The notes: generated by a model not told the origin, from the sequence alone. Shown: positions 51,747 through 61,715, counted from the stretch's first letter. The stretch: DNA of 64,000 bases from Candidatus Howiella intestinavium (GCA_904420585.1 CAJFVX010000052.1:1-64000), one strand, 5' to 3'. Program-made: numbers and translations.

Positions 51747-52928
51747 ATGGATTTTGAAACCATTGCCAAAAAGGACAAGGAATATATCATGCCCACCTAC
51801 GGCCGGTTCCCGGTGGCCCTGGAAGAGGGCCATGGGGCAGTGGCCGTGGACTGTGCAGGCAGGGAATACGTGGACTTCGGCTCGGGGATAGGAGTCAACT
51901 CCCTGGGGTACGCCGAACCGGGCTGGGCCGAAGCCGTGGCCCGGCAGGCGGCCAAATTGCAGCACACCTCCAACCTCTACTATTCCGAAGCCCAGGTAAA
52001 GCTGGCCCAGCGGCTTTGTGAACTGTCGGGTATGTCCCGGGCCTTCCTGTGCAATTCGGGGGCCGAGGCCAATGAGTGCGCCATCAAGCTGGCCCGCAAG
52101 CATTCCTTTGATACCTACGGCCGGGGCCGGGGGGAGATTATCACCCTGCAAAACTCCTTCCACGGCCGCACGGTGACCACCCTGGCCGCCACGGGGCAGG
52201 AGGTCTTCCACAACTACTTCTTCCCCTTCACCGAAGGCTTTGCCTACGCGCCGGCGGGGGATATGGAAGCCCTTCGGAACCTGGTATCCGAAAAGACCTG
52301 CGCCGTTATGATTGAGCTGGTGCAGGGAGAGGGGGGCGTCCGCCCCCTGGATAAGGGGTATGTGCAGGCCCTGCGGGATTTCTGTACCGAAAAGAACCTG
52401 CTTTTCATCGTGGACGAGGTGCAGACCGGCGTGGGCCGCACCGGCAGCTTTTACGCCTACCAGCAGTACGGTATAACCCCCGACGTGGTCACCACGGCCA
52501 AGGGATTGGGAGGCGGCCTGCCGGTAGGGGCGTGTCTGTGTACCGAAGCCCTGGGGGACGTCATGTCGGCCGGCACCCACGGCACCACCTACGGCGGCAA
52601 CCCCATCGCCTGCGCCGCCGCCTCCTATGTGCTGGAGAAGGTGGGGCAGCCGGAATTTCTCGCCGAGGTGCGGGAAAAGGGCGCCTATATGAAAGCGGCC
52701 ATCGAAAAGATGCCCGGGGTTGCGGGCGTCCGGGGCCTGGGCATGATGCTGGGGGTAGAGCTTACCAAGGGCAACGCCCCGGCTGTCGCCAAGGCCTGCC
52801 TGGAAAAGGGCCTTATCGTGCTGACTGCTAAAGAGGTCATCCGGCTGCTGCCCCCGCTGAACATCACCTGTGCCGAGATAGACAGAGGCCTTGCCGCCAT
52901 GGAAGCGGCCCTGGCCAGCCTGCAGTAA
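51747..52928 (+). CDS. argD: Acetylornithine aminotransferase
   Basis: 393 residues. Class III PLP fold with the lysine in TTAKGLGGGLPVGA near 250, and DEVQTGVGRTG. It converts N-acetylglutamate semialdehyde and glutamate to N-acetylornithine. ATG 51747 follows GGGAGTATGGTAACAAG, 18 bp after argB. Length and motifs are normal. Confidence 0.96.
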   Translation: MDFETIAKKDKEYIMPTYGRFPVALEEGHGAVAVDCAGREYVDFGSGIGVNSLGYAEPGWAEAVARQAAKLQHTSNLYYSEAQVKLAQRLCELSGMSRAFLCNSGAEANECAIKLARKHSFDTYGRGRGEIITLQNSFHGRTVTTLAATGQEVFHNYFFPFTEGFAYAPAGDMEALRNLVSEKTCAVMIELVQGEGGVRPLDKGYVQALRDFCTEKNLLFIVDEVQTGVGRTGSFYAYQQYGITPDVVTTAKGLGGGLPVGACLCTEALGDVMSAGTHGTTYGGNPIACAAASYVLEKVGQPEFLAEVREKGAYMKAAIEKMPGVAGVRGLGMMLGVELTKGNAPAVAKACLEKGLIVLTAKEVIRLLPPLNITCAEIDRGLAAMEAALASLQ

Positions 52929-52968
52929 AAAAAGAAAGCCCGCAGGAGCGGGAGAAAGGGAAACCTAT

Positions 52969-53883
52969 ATGAAACATCTTTTGAAAATGCTGGATCTTTC
53001 CACCGAGGAAATCCTGGAGCTTTTAAATCTGGCCGACCAGCTTAAGTATGAGCTCAAGCACGGCATTCCCCATCCCCACCTGGCGGGCAAGTCCCTGGGT
53101 ATGATTTTCCAGAAGGCTTCCACCCGCACCCGGGTGTCCTTTGAGGTGGGCATGTACCAGCTGGGAGGCCAGGCCCTGTTCCTCTCCTCCAACGACATGC
53201 AGATAGGCCGGGGGGAACCGGTGGAGGATACGGCCCGGGTGCTGTCCCGGTATCTGGACGGCATCATGATCCGTACCTTTGAGCAGGCCGAGGTGGAGAC
53301 CCTGGCCGAAGTGGGCAGCATCCCGGTCATCAACGGCCTGACCGACTTCTGCCATCCCTGCCAGATTTTGGCCGACCTCATGACCATCCGGGAGATAAAG
53401 GGCCGGCTGGACGATTTGAAAATGTGCTTCATCGGCGACGGCAACAATATGATGAACTCCCTGATTGTAGGCTGCTTAAAGGTGGGCATGGCGGTATCCG
53501 TGGCCTGCCCCGAAGGGTATGACCCGGCGGCCGAGGTGCTGGAGTTCGCCGCCGGCTACGGTGATAAGTTCCAGCTCTACCGCACCCCGGCCGAGGCGGC
53601 CAGGGATGCCGACATCATGATTACCGACGTGTGGGCCTCCATGGGCCAGGAGAGCGAGCGGGAGGCCCGCAAAGCGGCCTTCGCCGGGTACCAGATCAAC
53701 AAGGAGCTGATGGCCCTGGCCAGGGAGGACGCCATGGTGCTCCATTGCCTGCCCGCCCACAGGGGGGAGGAAATCGCCGCCGACGTCTTCGAGGAACACG
53801 CCGATGAGATTTTCGAAGAGGCTGAGAACCGTCTGCATGCCCAAAAGGCCGTACTGGTCACCCTTATGGGGGATAAAAAATAA
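52969..53883 (+). CDS. argF: Ornithine carbamoyltransferase
   Basis: 304 residues. Carbamoyl phosphate site STRTRVSFE near 45 and HCLPAHRGEE near 265. It makes citrulline from ornithine and carbamoyl phosphate, feeding ArgG at the other end of the cluster. ATG 52969 follows AGAAAGGG. The 40-bp gap after argD holds CCCGCAGGAGCGGG, the same 14 bases as the apical part of stem 3 of the mobile element. Confidence 0.96.
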   Translation: MKHLLKMLDLSTEEILELLNLADQLKYELKHGIPHPHLAGKSLGMIFQKASTRTRVSFEVGMYQLGGQALFLSSNDMQIGRGEPVEDTARVLSRYLDGIMIRTFEQAEVETLAEVGSIPVINGLTDFCHPCQILADLMTIREIKGRLDDLKMCFIGDGNNMMNSLIVGCLKVGMAVSVACPEGYDPAAEVLEFAAGYGDKFQLYRTPAEAARDADIMITDVWASMGQESEREARKAAFAGYQINKELMALAREDAMVLHCLPAHRGEEIAADVFEEHADEIFEEAENRLHAQKAVLVTLMGDKK

Positions 53884-53891
53884 GGAAAAAC

Positions 53892-53924
53892 AAATCCGCC
53901 GTCCCGTACTGGAACGGCGGATTG
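53892..53924 (+). repeat. argF terminator hairpin, left duplicate
   Basis: 33 bp: AAATCCGCCGT pairs with ACGGCGGATT across a short loop. It is repeated exactly at 54090-54122. Confidence 0.9.
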
Positions 53925-54089
53925 CAGTCTATCGAAAAAACCACTGAAGACTATTTTAATCGCAGAAACCGGCGACATGCGCGTCGGGTCACGCACACGA
54001 CAAATCCCGCTCCTGCGGGATTTGTAGGGGGAATGTTAGAAGGGGGGCATGCCCCTCTTCTACAGCTTGTCGACAAAGGCGACAAGCTG
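53925..54089 (-). mobile_element. Hairpin element, copy C (reverse)
   Basis: 165 bp, opposite orientation to A and B. All four stems are kept though single bases differ, and several loop changes leave the stems intact (for example GCAT for GCGA in stem 2). It lies between argF and the converging WbsX gene. Confidence 0.75.
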
Positions 54090-54122
54090 AAATCCGCCGT
54101 CCCGTACTGGAACGGCGGATTG
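54090..54122 (+). repeat. argF terminator hairpin, right duplicate
   Basis: Exact copy of 53892-53924; the first base may be shared with the element tip. Confidence 0.9.
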
Positions 54123-54157
54123 TCGGTATAACCCCAGAATCAAAGGTAATCCTCTGC

Positions 54158-55264
54158 CTAATCGCCCAGGGCCCGGCGCACGGCCTCCAGATAACCGTAG
54201 CCGTTGCGGTCGTCGGGCTGGAGGTAGCTGGTCTCGGTCCATTCGTTCCAGCTGTTGAGGGTGATAAGCCGGGGCTGGCCGGGATGGGCGTCGGCATACC
54301 CCCGGGCCATGCGCGCAGCCTCTTCAATGGCGTCGGGGGTGTTGTTTTTTACCACTCCCGGCCGGAAATCCAAAAAGCGGGGATTGTTGTCCCACCCCAC
54401 CGAGATGTGGGGGAAATAGGGGACGGGGGAGAGGCTGTCAATATACTCCCACTCCTTCTTAACATCCCCAAGGATTTCCCGGTAGTCCCGGTCGATGTCG
54501 GTAAAATGGACGAACTGGTAGTGGGTGATGCTGTCAAATCCCAGGGCGGTTATGATGTCCCAGGGGGACAAGGCCTTTTGGCCGTCCACGCCGCTGCTGT
54601 AGACGGCCTTGCTGGACCAGAGGATCATCTGTAAGTGCAGCCCGGGGAACCCCTTCCGTACCGCCTGTTCCCGGAACCAGTCCAGGGCCCGGCGGGCGTT
54701 TTCCAGCCCGCCCAGCCCCCGGATAAAATTGGGGGCGTCGTAGATGGCAAACACCGGGCAGCCGCCGATTTTGTAATAGGTGGGCTGGGAGAAATACCCT
54801 TCCAGCAGCCGGTGGGCGATGCGCCTGAATTCGGCAAAATCCACCGCCCCGTCCCAGACGTCGCAGTCCTGCCGGCCGGCCAGGCGGATATCCCAGGTGT
54901 AGTTGGCGTTGTGGTTGGCCCACATGAGGTAAAACCCCACCCGCTCCCGGTTGCCCGCCTGCAAATACCCCTTGTTCAGACACTGCTCCAAAAAGGGCCG
55001 GCGGTCGTACCAGTACCAGTCATAGATAAAGACGTTGACGCCGTGGTCCGCCGCCGCGTCAATCTGGGCCTGCATCACATAAGGGTCGGCCTCGTTGCCG
55101 TAGCCCCAAACCGGCTTGCGGGGCCAGGTATGCCCGGGGAACTTGGCCGCAGCCCGTTTTACCGTCTGCCATTCCCCCATACCCTCCGGCCAGAAAATCC
55201 GGCTCCTTGGCTCGTCGCCGGTGTAGGCCGGCCAGATATAGGCCGCCGCGTCATAGGAAGACAT
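54158..55264 (-). CDS. WbsX/GH99-like glycan enzyme
   Basis: 368 residues, no signal peptide. It has the WbsX/GH99-like pattern: AAYIWPAYTGDEP at the start, GVNVFIYDWYWYD near 75, FYLMWANHNANYTW near 115 and LNSWNEWTETSYLQPD near the end. The family includes glycan-processing endo-enzymes and putative glycosyl transfer proteins, often in polysaccharide clusters. ATG 55264 follows AAGAAGGGGTGTTT. It is a single gene, divergent from the histidine operon. Activity is unproven. Confidence 0.85.
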   Translation of the reverse strand: MSSYDAAAYIWPAYTGDEPRSRIFWPEGMGEWQTVKRAAAKFPGHTWPRKPVWGYGNEADPYVMQAQIDAAADHGVNVFIYDWYWYDRRPFLEQCLNKGYLQAGNRERVGFYLMWANHNANYTWDIRLAGRQDCDVWDGAVDFAEFRRIAHRLLEGYFSQPTYYKIGGCPVFAIYDAPNFIRGLGGLENARRALDWFREQAVRKGFPGLHLQMILWSSKAVYSSGVDGQKALSPWDIITALGFDSITHYQFVHFTDIDRDYREILGDVKKEWEYIDSLSPVPYFPHISVGWDNNPRFLDFRPGVVKNNTPDAIEEAARMARGYADAHPGQPRLITLNSWNEWTETSYLQPDDRNGYGYLEAVRRALGD

Positions 55265-55343
55265 AAACACCCCTTCTTTCCATCTGTTTTCTCCAGTATA
55301 TCCCATTCCCCATCCCCGCACAAGGAAAGAAATAAAAAATAGA

Positions 55344-55372
55344 TTGACAAGGACAGTTTCTTGTGCTACCAT
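55344..55372 (+). promoter_or_regulatory. Promoter of the histidine operon
   Basis: Perfect TTGACA at 55344, 17-nt spacer and TACCAT at 55367, 32 bp before hisZ. No T-box or attenuator is visible in the short leader. Confidence 0.75.
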
Positions 55373-55403
55373 AGTAGCAGACTAAAGCAGAGAGGAAATC
55401 TAT

Positions 55404-56594
55404 ATGCAGAAATACATCACCAAAACCCCTGATGGCACCAGGGATTTGCTGTTTGAGGAGTGCGAAATCCACAGCCAGGTCAAAAACCGGCTGTCGGATT
55501 TGTTCCGCCGGCGGGGGTATTACGAGGTTGTGACCCCGGCGCTGGAATACTATGATTTGTTCACCCAGCCGGGGGCGGCCTTCTCCCAGACCGAGATGGC
55601 CAAGCTGACCGAGCCGGGGGGACGGCTGCTGGTCCTCCGGCCGGACAGCACCATGCCCATCGCCCGGCTGGTGTCCACCCGGTTAAAGGAGGCCTCCCTG
55701 CCCATCCGGCTGCACTATTCCCAGAAGGTCTACCGGGTATCGCCGGGGCTCAAGGGCCGCAGCAACGAAATCACCCAGTCGGGTGTGGAGCTCATCGGGG
55801 CGGAGGGCCTTTTATACGACCTGGAGACCATTCTGACCGCAGCTAAGGCCCTGGAGGCCTGCGGTATGGAAGATTATAAAATCGAGATAGGCCACGCCGG
55901 CATCTTCGGGGCCCTAGCGGCCGGCCTGCCGGTGGACGCCGAAGGCCGGGAGGAAATCCGCCTGCTCATCGAATCCAAGAGCTACAGCGCCCTGGAGGAT
56001 CTGCTGGAGGGCCTGCCGGAAAGCGGCGCGGCCGACGCCATCCGGATGCTGCCCAGATTGTTCGGCGGCCGGGAGGTGCTGGAGCAGGCGGCGGAAATCT
56101 TCGGCGGCAAGGCCGCCGAGGAGCTGGCCTATCTAAAGGAACTGCTGACCCGTCTGGAGCCGGTGCTGGGGGATAAAATCAATCTGGATTTGGGCCTTGT
56201 CCACCGGAACAATTACTATACCGGCGTGGTCTTCCGGGGCTACCTGCCCGGTTCGGGGGACACGGTGGTGTCGGGGGGCCGGTATGATAAGCTGTTCGAC
56301 GCCTTCGGCAGCCACCGCCCGGCGGTGGGCTTCGCGGTGGACGACGACGCCATCGCCGACATCCTGCTGGCCGGCCGGCAGGCGCAGAAGGGCAGCCCCC
56401 GGAAAATCCTCTTTGCGGCGGCGGGGTACGAGATGAAGGCCCTGGCCCGGCTGGAGGAGCTGACGGCAGGCGGACAGGTCTGCGAGGTGCTGCCCCTGGC
56501 CGACAAACAGAAGGCCCTTTCCACCGCAAAGGAGCGGGGGGCCGAGGAAATCGAACTGATTGGCCAACTGACCGAAATTATCCGGCTGGTGTAA
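55404..56594 (+). CDS. hisZ: ATP phosphoribosyltransferase regulatory subunit
   Basis: 396 residues. A histidyl-tRNA-synthetase-like fold: TPDGTRDLLFEE, then motif 2-like LRPDSTMPIARLVSTRL, without a full anticodon domain. HisZ pairs with short HisG to make the first histidine enzyme sensitive to feedback. ATG 55404 follows AGAGAGGAAATCTAT. It opens the his operon. Confidence 0.93.
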   Translation: MQKYITKTPDGTRDLLFEECEIHSQVKNRLSDLFRRRGYYEVVTPALEYYDLFTQPGAAFSQTEMAKLTEPGGRLLVLRPDSTMPIARLVSTRLKEASLPIRLHYSQKVYRVSPGLKGRSNEITQSGVELIGAEGLLYDLETILTAAKALEACGMEDYKIEIGHAGIFGALAAGLPVDAEGREEIRLLIESKSYSALEDLLEGLPESGAADAIRMLPRLFGGREVLEQAAEIFGGKAAEELAYLKELLTRLEPVLGDKINLDLGLVHRNNYYTGVVFRGYLPGSGDTVVSGGRYDKLFDAFGSHRPAVGFAVDDDAIADILLAGRQAQKGSPRKILFAAAGYEMKALARLEELTAGGQVCEVLPLADKQKALSTAKERGAEEIELIGQLTEIIRLV

Positions 56595-56623
56595 CCGGCG
56601 GGGAAGGGATACGAGGAAACCAT

Positions 56624-57253
56624 ATGAGACCGATACGAATTGCGCTTACCAAAGGCCGCCTGGAAAAGGACGCGGTGGCCATCTTCGACCGGATGGGCCT
56701 GGATACCGAAAGCCTCAAGAACAAGGGCCGGCGCCTCATCCTGCCGGTGTCCGGCTATGAGGCGGTGCTGGCCAAGGCGGCCGACGTCATCACCTATATC
56801 GAGCACGGCGTCTGCGATATCGGGGTGGTGGGCAAGGATACCATCCTGGAATACCCCGGCAGCTACTATGAGCTGCTGGACTTAAAAATCGGCCGGTGCC
56901 GTTTTGCCCTGGCCGGTCCGGCGGGTAAGGATTTTTACGCCGGCTACGCCTCCAAGACCATCGCCACCAAATACCCGGCGGTGGCCCGCCGCTTTTTCGA
57001 CGGCAAGGGCATGGACGTGAAAATCATCAAAATCGAGGGCTCGGTGGAACTGGCGCCCCTGCTGGGGCTGGCCGACGCCATTGTGGACATCGTGGAAACC
57101 GGCACGACCTTAAAGGAAAACGGGCTGGAGGTCATCGAAACGGTGGCCCCCATATCGGCCCGGGTAATCGTAAACATGGCCAGCCTCAAGCTGCGCAAGG
57201 CCGAAATCGAGGGCTTTGTGGGCTTAATGCAGGCGGCGCTGGACAAGGAATAG
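56624..57253 (+). CDS. hisG: ATP phosphoribosyltransferase, short form
   Basis: 209 residues, lacking the C-terminal regulatory domain of long HisG; family pattern RIALTKGRLEKDAV, then DIVETGTTLKENGLE as the PRPP loop. It couples ATP with PRPP and needs HisZ, encoded next to it. ATG 56624 follows GAGGAAACCAT. Confidence 0.95.
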   Translation: MRPIRIALTKGRLEKDAVAIFDRMGLDTESLKNKGRRLILPVSGYEAVLAKAADVITYIEHGVCDIGVVGKDTILEYPGSYYELLDLKIGRCRFALAGPAGKDFYAGYASKTIATKYPAVARRFFDGKGMDVKIIKIEGSVELAPLLGLADAIVDIVETGTTLKENGLEVIETVAPISARVIVNMASLKLRKAEIEGFVGLMQAALDKE

Positions 57254-57270
57254 GAAAGGGGAGAAAACCC

Positions 57271-58569
57271 ATGCTGCAAATTACCACAGCCGACGGCAGG
57301 GCCGAAAAGGCCCTGATGGCCCAGCTGAAAGCCCGCAGCGGCGAGGTGGACCGGCAGGTGACCGCCGCCGTGGAACAGATTCTCGCCGACGTTAAGCGGG
57401 ACGGGGACGCCGCCGTGCGAAGCTATACCGAGAAATTCGACGGCAAGGCGCCCGAAAAGACCCAGCTGAGCCGGGCGGACATGGAGGCGGGGATGCAGAG
57501 CTGCGACCCGGCATTTTTGGCGGCCCTGGAGCAGGCAGCGGACAACATCCGGGCCTTCCATGAAAAGCAGAAGCAGCAGAGCTGGCTGGATCCCCAGAAA
57601 AACGGGGTCATCCTGGGCCAGCGGGTGCGAGGGCTCCACCGGGTGGGGATTTACGTCCCCGGCGGCACGGCGGCCTACCCCTCGTCGGTGCTCATGAACG
57701 CCATCCCGGCCAAAATCGCCGGGGTGGGGGAGATCGTCATGGTCACGCCGCCTTTAAAGGACGGCGGCGCCAACCCGGATATCCTGGCCGCAGCCTACAT
57801 CGCCGGGGTGGACCGGATTTTCCTCATGGGCGGGGCCCAGGCCGTGGCGGCCCTGGCCTACGGCACCGAAACCGTCCCCCGGGTGGACAAAATCGTAGGC
57901 CCCGGCAACATCTTCGTGGCCACCGCCAAGCGGCTGGTCTACGGGCAGGTGGATATCGACATGGTGGCCGGCCCCAGTGAAATCCTCATTGTGGCCGACG
58001 AGACGGCCAATCCCGTCTTCCTGGCCGCCGACCTCATGTCCCAGGCCGAGCACGATAAGCTGGCCTCGGCCATCCTGGTGTCCACCGACCGGCAGGTAGC
58101 CGAGGAGACGGTAAAAGAGGTGGAGCGGCAGCTGGCTGGCCTTTCCCGGGCGGACATCATCCGGGCGTCCTTAGAGACCTACGGCGCGGTCATCCTCTGC
58201 GACGGCATGGACAGGGCCATGGAGATCGCCAACGAGCTTGCGCCGGAGCATCTGGAAATCTGCTGCAAAAACCCGCTGGAATACATCGGCCGGGCGGACA
58301 ACGCCGGTTCGGTCTTTTTGGGCCACTATTCCCCCGAACCCTTGGGGGACTACTTTGCCGGCCCCAACCACGTGCTGCCCACCAGCGGCACGTCCCGGTT
58401 CTATTCCCCCCTGTCGGTGGACAGCTTTATTAAAAAGGTCAGCTTTATCCACTATACAAAAGAAGCCCTGCAAGCCTGCGGGGAGCCCATTATGACCCTG
58501 GCCGAAGCAGAGGGCCTTACCGCCCACGCTAATTCCATCAAGGTGCGCATGCCGGAGAAGGAAAGCTAA
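57271..58569 (+). CDS. hisD: Histidinol dehydrogenase
   Basis: 432 residues. Family segments [29 protein letters not shown], and AGPSEIL with zinc His/Glu residues. It performs the last two oxidations to histidine. ATG 57271 follows GGAAAGGGGAGAAAACCC. It is 17 bp from hisG. Confidence 0.96.
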   Translation: MLQITTADGRAEKALMAQLKARSGEVDRQVTAAVEQILADVKRDGDAAVRSYTEKFDGKAPEKTQLSRADMEAGMQSCDPAFLAALEQAADNIRAFHEKQKQQSWLDPQKNGVILGQRVRGLHRVGIYVPGGTAAYPSSVLMNAIPAKIAGVGEIVMVTPPLKDGGANPDILAAAYIAGVDRIFLMGGAQAVAALAYGTETVPRVDKIVGPGNIFVATAKRLVYGQVDIDMVAGPSEILIVADETANPVFLAADLMSQAEHDKLASAILVSTDRQVAEETVKEVERQLAGLSRADIIRASLETYGAVILCDGMDRAMEIANELAPEHLEICCKNPLEYIGRADNAGSVFLGHYSPEPLGDYFAGPNHVLPTSGTSRFYSPLSVDSFIKKVSFIHYTKEALQACGEPIMTLAEAEGLTAHANSIKVRMPEKES

Positions 58570-58593
58570 GGTACAGAAAAAGGAGCGGACAGC

Positions 58594-59634
58594 ATGTCCT
58601 ATACACTAAACAAAAAGCTGCAGGGCCTTACGCCCTATGACCCCGGCGCGGGGGACTATCCCGTCCGGCTGGACGCCAACGAATCCTTCCTGACGCCGCC
58701 GGATTGGCTGCGGGCGAAAATCGACGCCGCCCTGGCCGCAGTGCCCTACAACCGGTATCCCGACCCCAAGGCCGCCGCCCTCTGCAAGGCCTTCGGGGAT
58801 TATTACGGCATCGACCCGGCCTATGTGACGGCGGGCAACGGATTGGATGAGGTGCTGTTTATCCTGGCCGCCTGCTTTACCCAGGCGGGGGACACCCTGG
58901 TGACCGTCCAGCCCGACTTTTCCATGTACCGTTTTTACGGGCACCTGGGGGAGTGCCGGCAGGCGGTGTACGATAAAGGGGAGGGGAATGCCATCGACCC
59001 GGAGGCCCTTGTGGCCTTCTGCCGGGAACAGAAGGCGGATATGCTGCTTTTCTCCAACCCCTGCAACCCCACCTCCCTGGTGCTGGAGCGGGAGGCCGTG
59101 CGGAAAATCATCCGGGAGGCCGGCTGCCTGGTGGTGCTGGACGAGGCCTATATGGACTTTTCCGACCAGACCCTCATCCGGGAGGCGGCGGACTACGACA
59201 ATCTGATTCTGCTGCGCACCTGCTCCAAGATGCTGGGGCTGGCCGGCCTGCGCCTGGGCTTTTTCGTGGCCAACGCCACCTTGACGGCGGCTTTCCGGGC
59301 CTGCAAATCCCCTTATAATGTCAACGCCCTGTCCCAGGCGGCGGGGGAGACAGTGCTGAAGGAAAAGGCTTATCTGGACGACTGCCGCCGGAAGGTCTGC
59401 GCCTCCCGGGACGCTTTGTACAAAGGGCTGCAGCCCTTGTGCCAGGCCCGGGGCTGGCGGATGGACAAACCGGAAACCAATTTCGTATACCTGCGGCCGG
59501 ACGATGCGGCGGGCCTTTACGAAGGCCTGAAGGCCGCCGGCATCCTGGTGCGGCATATGGGGGACTGGCTGCGCATCACCGCCGGCACAGAAAAGGAGAA
59601 CGCCCAGCTGCTGGAGGCCTTAGCGGCCCTGTAA
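58594..59634 (+). CDS. hisC: Histidinol-phosphate aminotransferase
   Basis: 346 residues. PLP fold I: RLDANESFL, FSNPCNPTSLV, VLDEAYMDFS, and the lysine in RTCSKMLGLAGLRLGF. It makes histidinol phosphate from imidazole acetol phosphate. ATG 58594 follows AAAGGAGCGGACAGC. 24 bp after hisD. Confidence 0.95.
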   Translation: MSYTLNKKLQGLTPYDPGAGDYPVRLDANESFLTPPDWLRAKIDAALAAVPYNRYPDPKAAALCKAFGDYYGIDPAYVTAGNGLDEVLFILAACFTQAGDTLVTVQPDFSMYRFYGHLGECRQAVYDKGEGNAIDPEALVAFCREQKADMLLFSNPCNPTSLVLEREAVRKIIREAGCLVVLDEAYMDFSDQTLIREAADYDNLILLRTCSKMLGLAGLRLGFFVANATLTAAFRACKSPYNVNALSQAAGETVLKEKAYLDDCRRKVCASRDALYKGLQPLCQARGWRMDKPETNFVYLRPDDAAGLYEGLKAAGILVRHMGDWLRITAGTEKENAQLLEALAAL

Positions 59635-59722
59635 GGCCATTTTCCGGTTGCGCTTTGGCGCCGGGAGAGATACAATAGAAAAGAAACAGCCGGCAGACCC
59701 GGCAAAAAAGGAGGATGACAGT

Positions 59723-60307
59723 ATGGCAGCGGCGCGCAAGGCAGACCTTCGCCGGACGACCCGGGAAACGGATATCCAGGTATCCCTCTGTCTGGATGGC
59801 GGCGAGGTGGAAATCTCCACCGGCATCGGTTTTTTTGACCATATGCTGGAGGCCCTGGCCGTCCACGGCGGCTTGGGGCTGAAGGTTTCGGCCCGGGGGG
59901 ATTTGCAGGTGGACTGCCACCATACCATAGAGGATACAGGCATCCTGCTGGGCAAGGCTCTGGCGGAGGCCGTGGGCGACCGCGCGGGCATCGCCCGGTA
60001 CGGCTCCTTTTTTATCCCCATGGACGAGGCCCTGGCCGCCTGTCATCTGGACATCAGCGGCCGGCCCTACCTGGTTTTCGAGGGCGGCTTTCCCGAGGAG
60101 CGGGTGGGCGGCTTTGACACCTGCATGACCGAGGAATTTATGCGGGCTTTCTGTGTAAACGGCGGCATGACCCTGCACATCCGCTGCCTGTATGGGAAAA
60201 ACTCCCATCACATGATCGAGGCCATGTTCAAGGCCCTGGCCCACGCCCTGCGGATTGCCCTGGCCCCCACGGCGGGCGGCGCGCTGTCCACCAAGGGCGT
60301 GCTGTAG
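59723..60307 (+). CDS. hisB: Imidazoleglycerol-phosphate dehydratase
   Basis: 194 residues. FFDHMLEALAVHGG and DCHHTIEDTGILLG supply the manganese-binding His/Glu residues; the second repeat has KNSHHMIEAMFKALA. It dehydrates IGP. ATG 59723 follows AAGGAGGATGACAGT; the longer reading from 59648 lacks such a site. The next gene is hisA, so hisH, usually here, is absent. Confidence 0.95.
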   Translation: MAAARKADLRRTTRETDIQVSLCLDGGEVEISTGIGFFDHMLEALAVHGGLGLKVSARGDLQVDCHHTIEDTGILLGKALAEAVGDRAGIARYGSFFIPMDEALAACHLDISGRPYLVFEGGFPEERVGGFDTCMTEEFMRAFCVNGGMTLHIRCLYGKNSHHMIEAMFKALAHALRIALAPTAGGALSTKGVL

Positions 60308-60331
60308 CGAATCCTACATAAGGAGAATCCT

Positions 60332-61045
60332 ATGATTATTTTACCTGCAATCGACATCTGCGGCGGCCAGTGCGTCCGGCTGCTGCGGGGGGACTTCGGC
60401 ACGGCCGAGAAGGTGGCCGAGGACCCGCTGGAAACGGCCCTTTCCTTCCGGGCCGCCGGGGCGGATTGGCTGCACATGGTGGATTTGGACGGCGCCAAGG
60501 CCGGCCGGCCGGTGAACACGGCCATCTTCACCCAAGCGGCGGAAAAATCCGGCCTGAAGGTGGAGGTGGGGGGCGGCATCCGCTCTATGGAAACGGTGGA
60601 AGCCTACCTAGCCGCCGGGGTCAGCCGGGTGATACTGGGCTCGGCCGCCCTGTCCAACCCGGCTTTGGTAGCCGAAGCGGCCGGCCGGTACGGCGACCGC
60701 ATCGCCGTGGGTATCGACGCGAAGAACCGCATGGTGTCGGCCGACGGCTGGCTCAACGATTCCCAGGTGGACTTTATCGAGCTGGCCAAGCGGGTAGAGC
60801 AGATGGGCGTGGGTTGTATTATTTTTACGGATATTTCCAAGGACGGCACCCTGACCGGCCCCAACTTAGAGCAGCTGGAAGAACTGTGCCGGGCGGTGGG
60901 CTGCCGGGTCATAGCCAGCGGCGGCATCTCGGATATACGGGACATCCGGGCCCTGCGGCAGCTGGATGTATACGGGGCCATCTGCGGCAAGTCCCTCTAC
61001 AGCGGCCGGCTGGATTTGGCCGAAGCCATCAAGGAGGCAGAATGA
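60332..61045 (+). CDS. hisA: ProFAR isomerase
   Basis: 237 residues, (beta/alpha)8 barrel. [32 protein letters not shown] and [15 protein letters not shown] match HisA, with the two catalytic Asp in the first and fifth strands. It isomerises ProFAR to PRFAR. ATG 60332 follows AAGGAGAATCCT. Its stop overlaps hisI, where hisF would normally lie. Confidence 0.95.
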   Translation: MIILPAIDICGGQCVRLLRGDFGTAEKVAEDPLETALSFRAAGADWLHMVDLDGAKAGRPVNTAIFTQAAEKSGLKVEVGGGIRSMETVEAYLAAGVSRVILGSAALSNPALVAEAAGRYGDRIAVGIDAKNRMVSADGWLNDSQVDFIELAKRVEQMGVGCIIFTDISKDGTLTGPNLEQLEELCRAVGCRVIASGGISDIRDIRALRQLDVYGAICGKSLYSGRLDLAEAIKEAE

Positions 61046-61365
61046 GCAAAATGGATTTGGATATTTATTTTAAAAAGGGGGAGCTTATCCCCGCCATTGT
61101 CCAGCAGACCGGGACGGGAGAGGTGCTGATGCTGGCCTATATGAACCGGGAGTCCCTGCAAAAGACCCTGGAGACCGGCTACACCTGGTTCTACAGCCGT
61201 TCGCGCCAGAAGCTCTGGAACAAGGGGGAGACCTCCGGCCACAAGCAGAAGGTGCTTTCGGTGACGGCCGACTGCGATTACGACACCCTGCTTATCGAGG
61301 TGGAGCAGACCGGACCGGCCTGCCACACAGGCAGCCACAGCTGCTTTTTTAATCCGGTGGGATAG
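61042..61365 (+). CDS. hisI: Phosphoribosyl-AMP cyclohydrolase
   Basis: 107 residues. [29 protein letters not shown], and zinc residues in [10 protein letters not shown] and [11 protein letters not shown]. It opens the adenine ring of PR-AMP. ATG 61042 overlaps the hisA stop (ATGA) after AAGGAGGCAG, so both are coupled. Kept separate from hisE, as in many Clostridia. Confidence 0.96.
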   Translation: MSKMDLDIYFKKGELIPAIVQQTGTGEVLMLAYMNRESLQKTLETGYTWFYSRSRQKLWNKGETSGHKQKVLSVTADCDYDTLLIEVEQTGPACHTGSHSCFFNPVG

Positions 61366-61388
61366 AGAATCAAAAGGAGACAAGAGAC

Positions 61389-61715
61389 ATGAACGATGCA
61401 TTGAAGGCTTTATATGAAACCGTGGTCTCCCGCAAGGAAACCCGGGAGGAAGGTTCCTACACCTGCTATCTGTTCGACAAAGGGCTGGATAAAATCCTGA
61501 AAAAGTGCGGGGAGGAGTGTGCCGAGACCATCATCGCCGCCAAAAACGGCAGCAGGGAGGAGCTGGTCTGCGAAACCGCCGACCTGCTTTATCACTTGAT
61601 GGTGCTGCTGGTGGAGCAGGGGGTATCCCTGGAAGAGGTGGAGGCCGAGCTTGTAAGGCGCAGCGCCAAGACGGGGAATTTAAAGCAGTTCCATCAGGTG
61701 GATAAAAACTCGTGA
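61389..61715 (+). CDS. hisE: Phosphoribosyl-ATP pyrophosphatase
   Basis: 108 residues, helical MazG-like fold. LDKILKKCGEECAETIIAAK and ADLLYHLMVLL contain the metal-binding acidic residues. It cleaves PR-ATP to PR-AMP. ATG 61389 follows AAAAGGAGACAAGAGAC. It ends the visible his genes. Confidence 0.95.
   Translation: MNDALKALYETVVSRKETREEGSYTCYLFDKGLDKILKKCGEECAETIIAAKNGSREELVCETADLLYHLMVLLVEQGVSLEEVEAELVRRSAKTGNLKQFHQVDKNS

Noticed and set aside
50289..52580. 763-codon minus-strand open frame across argJ, argB and argD
   Set aside because: It is the antisense shadow of three clear arg genes in a GC-rich sequence; no ribosome site and no protein-like pattern.
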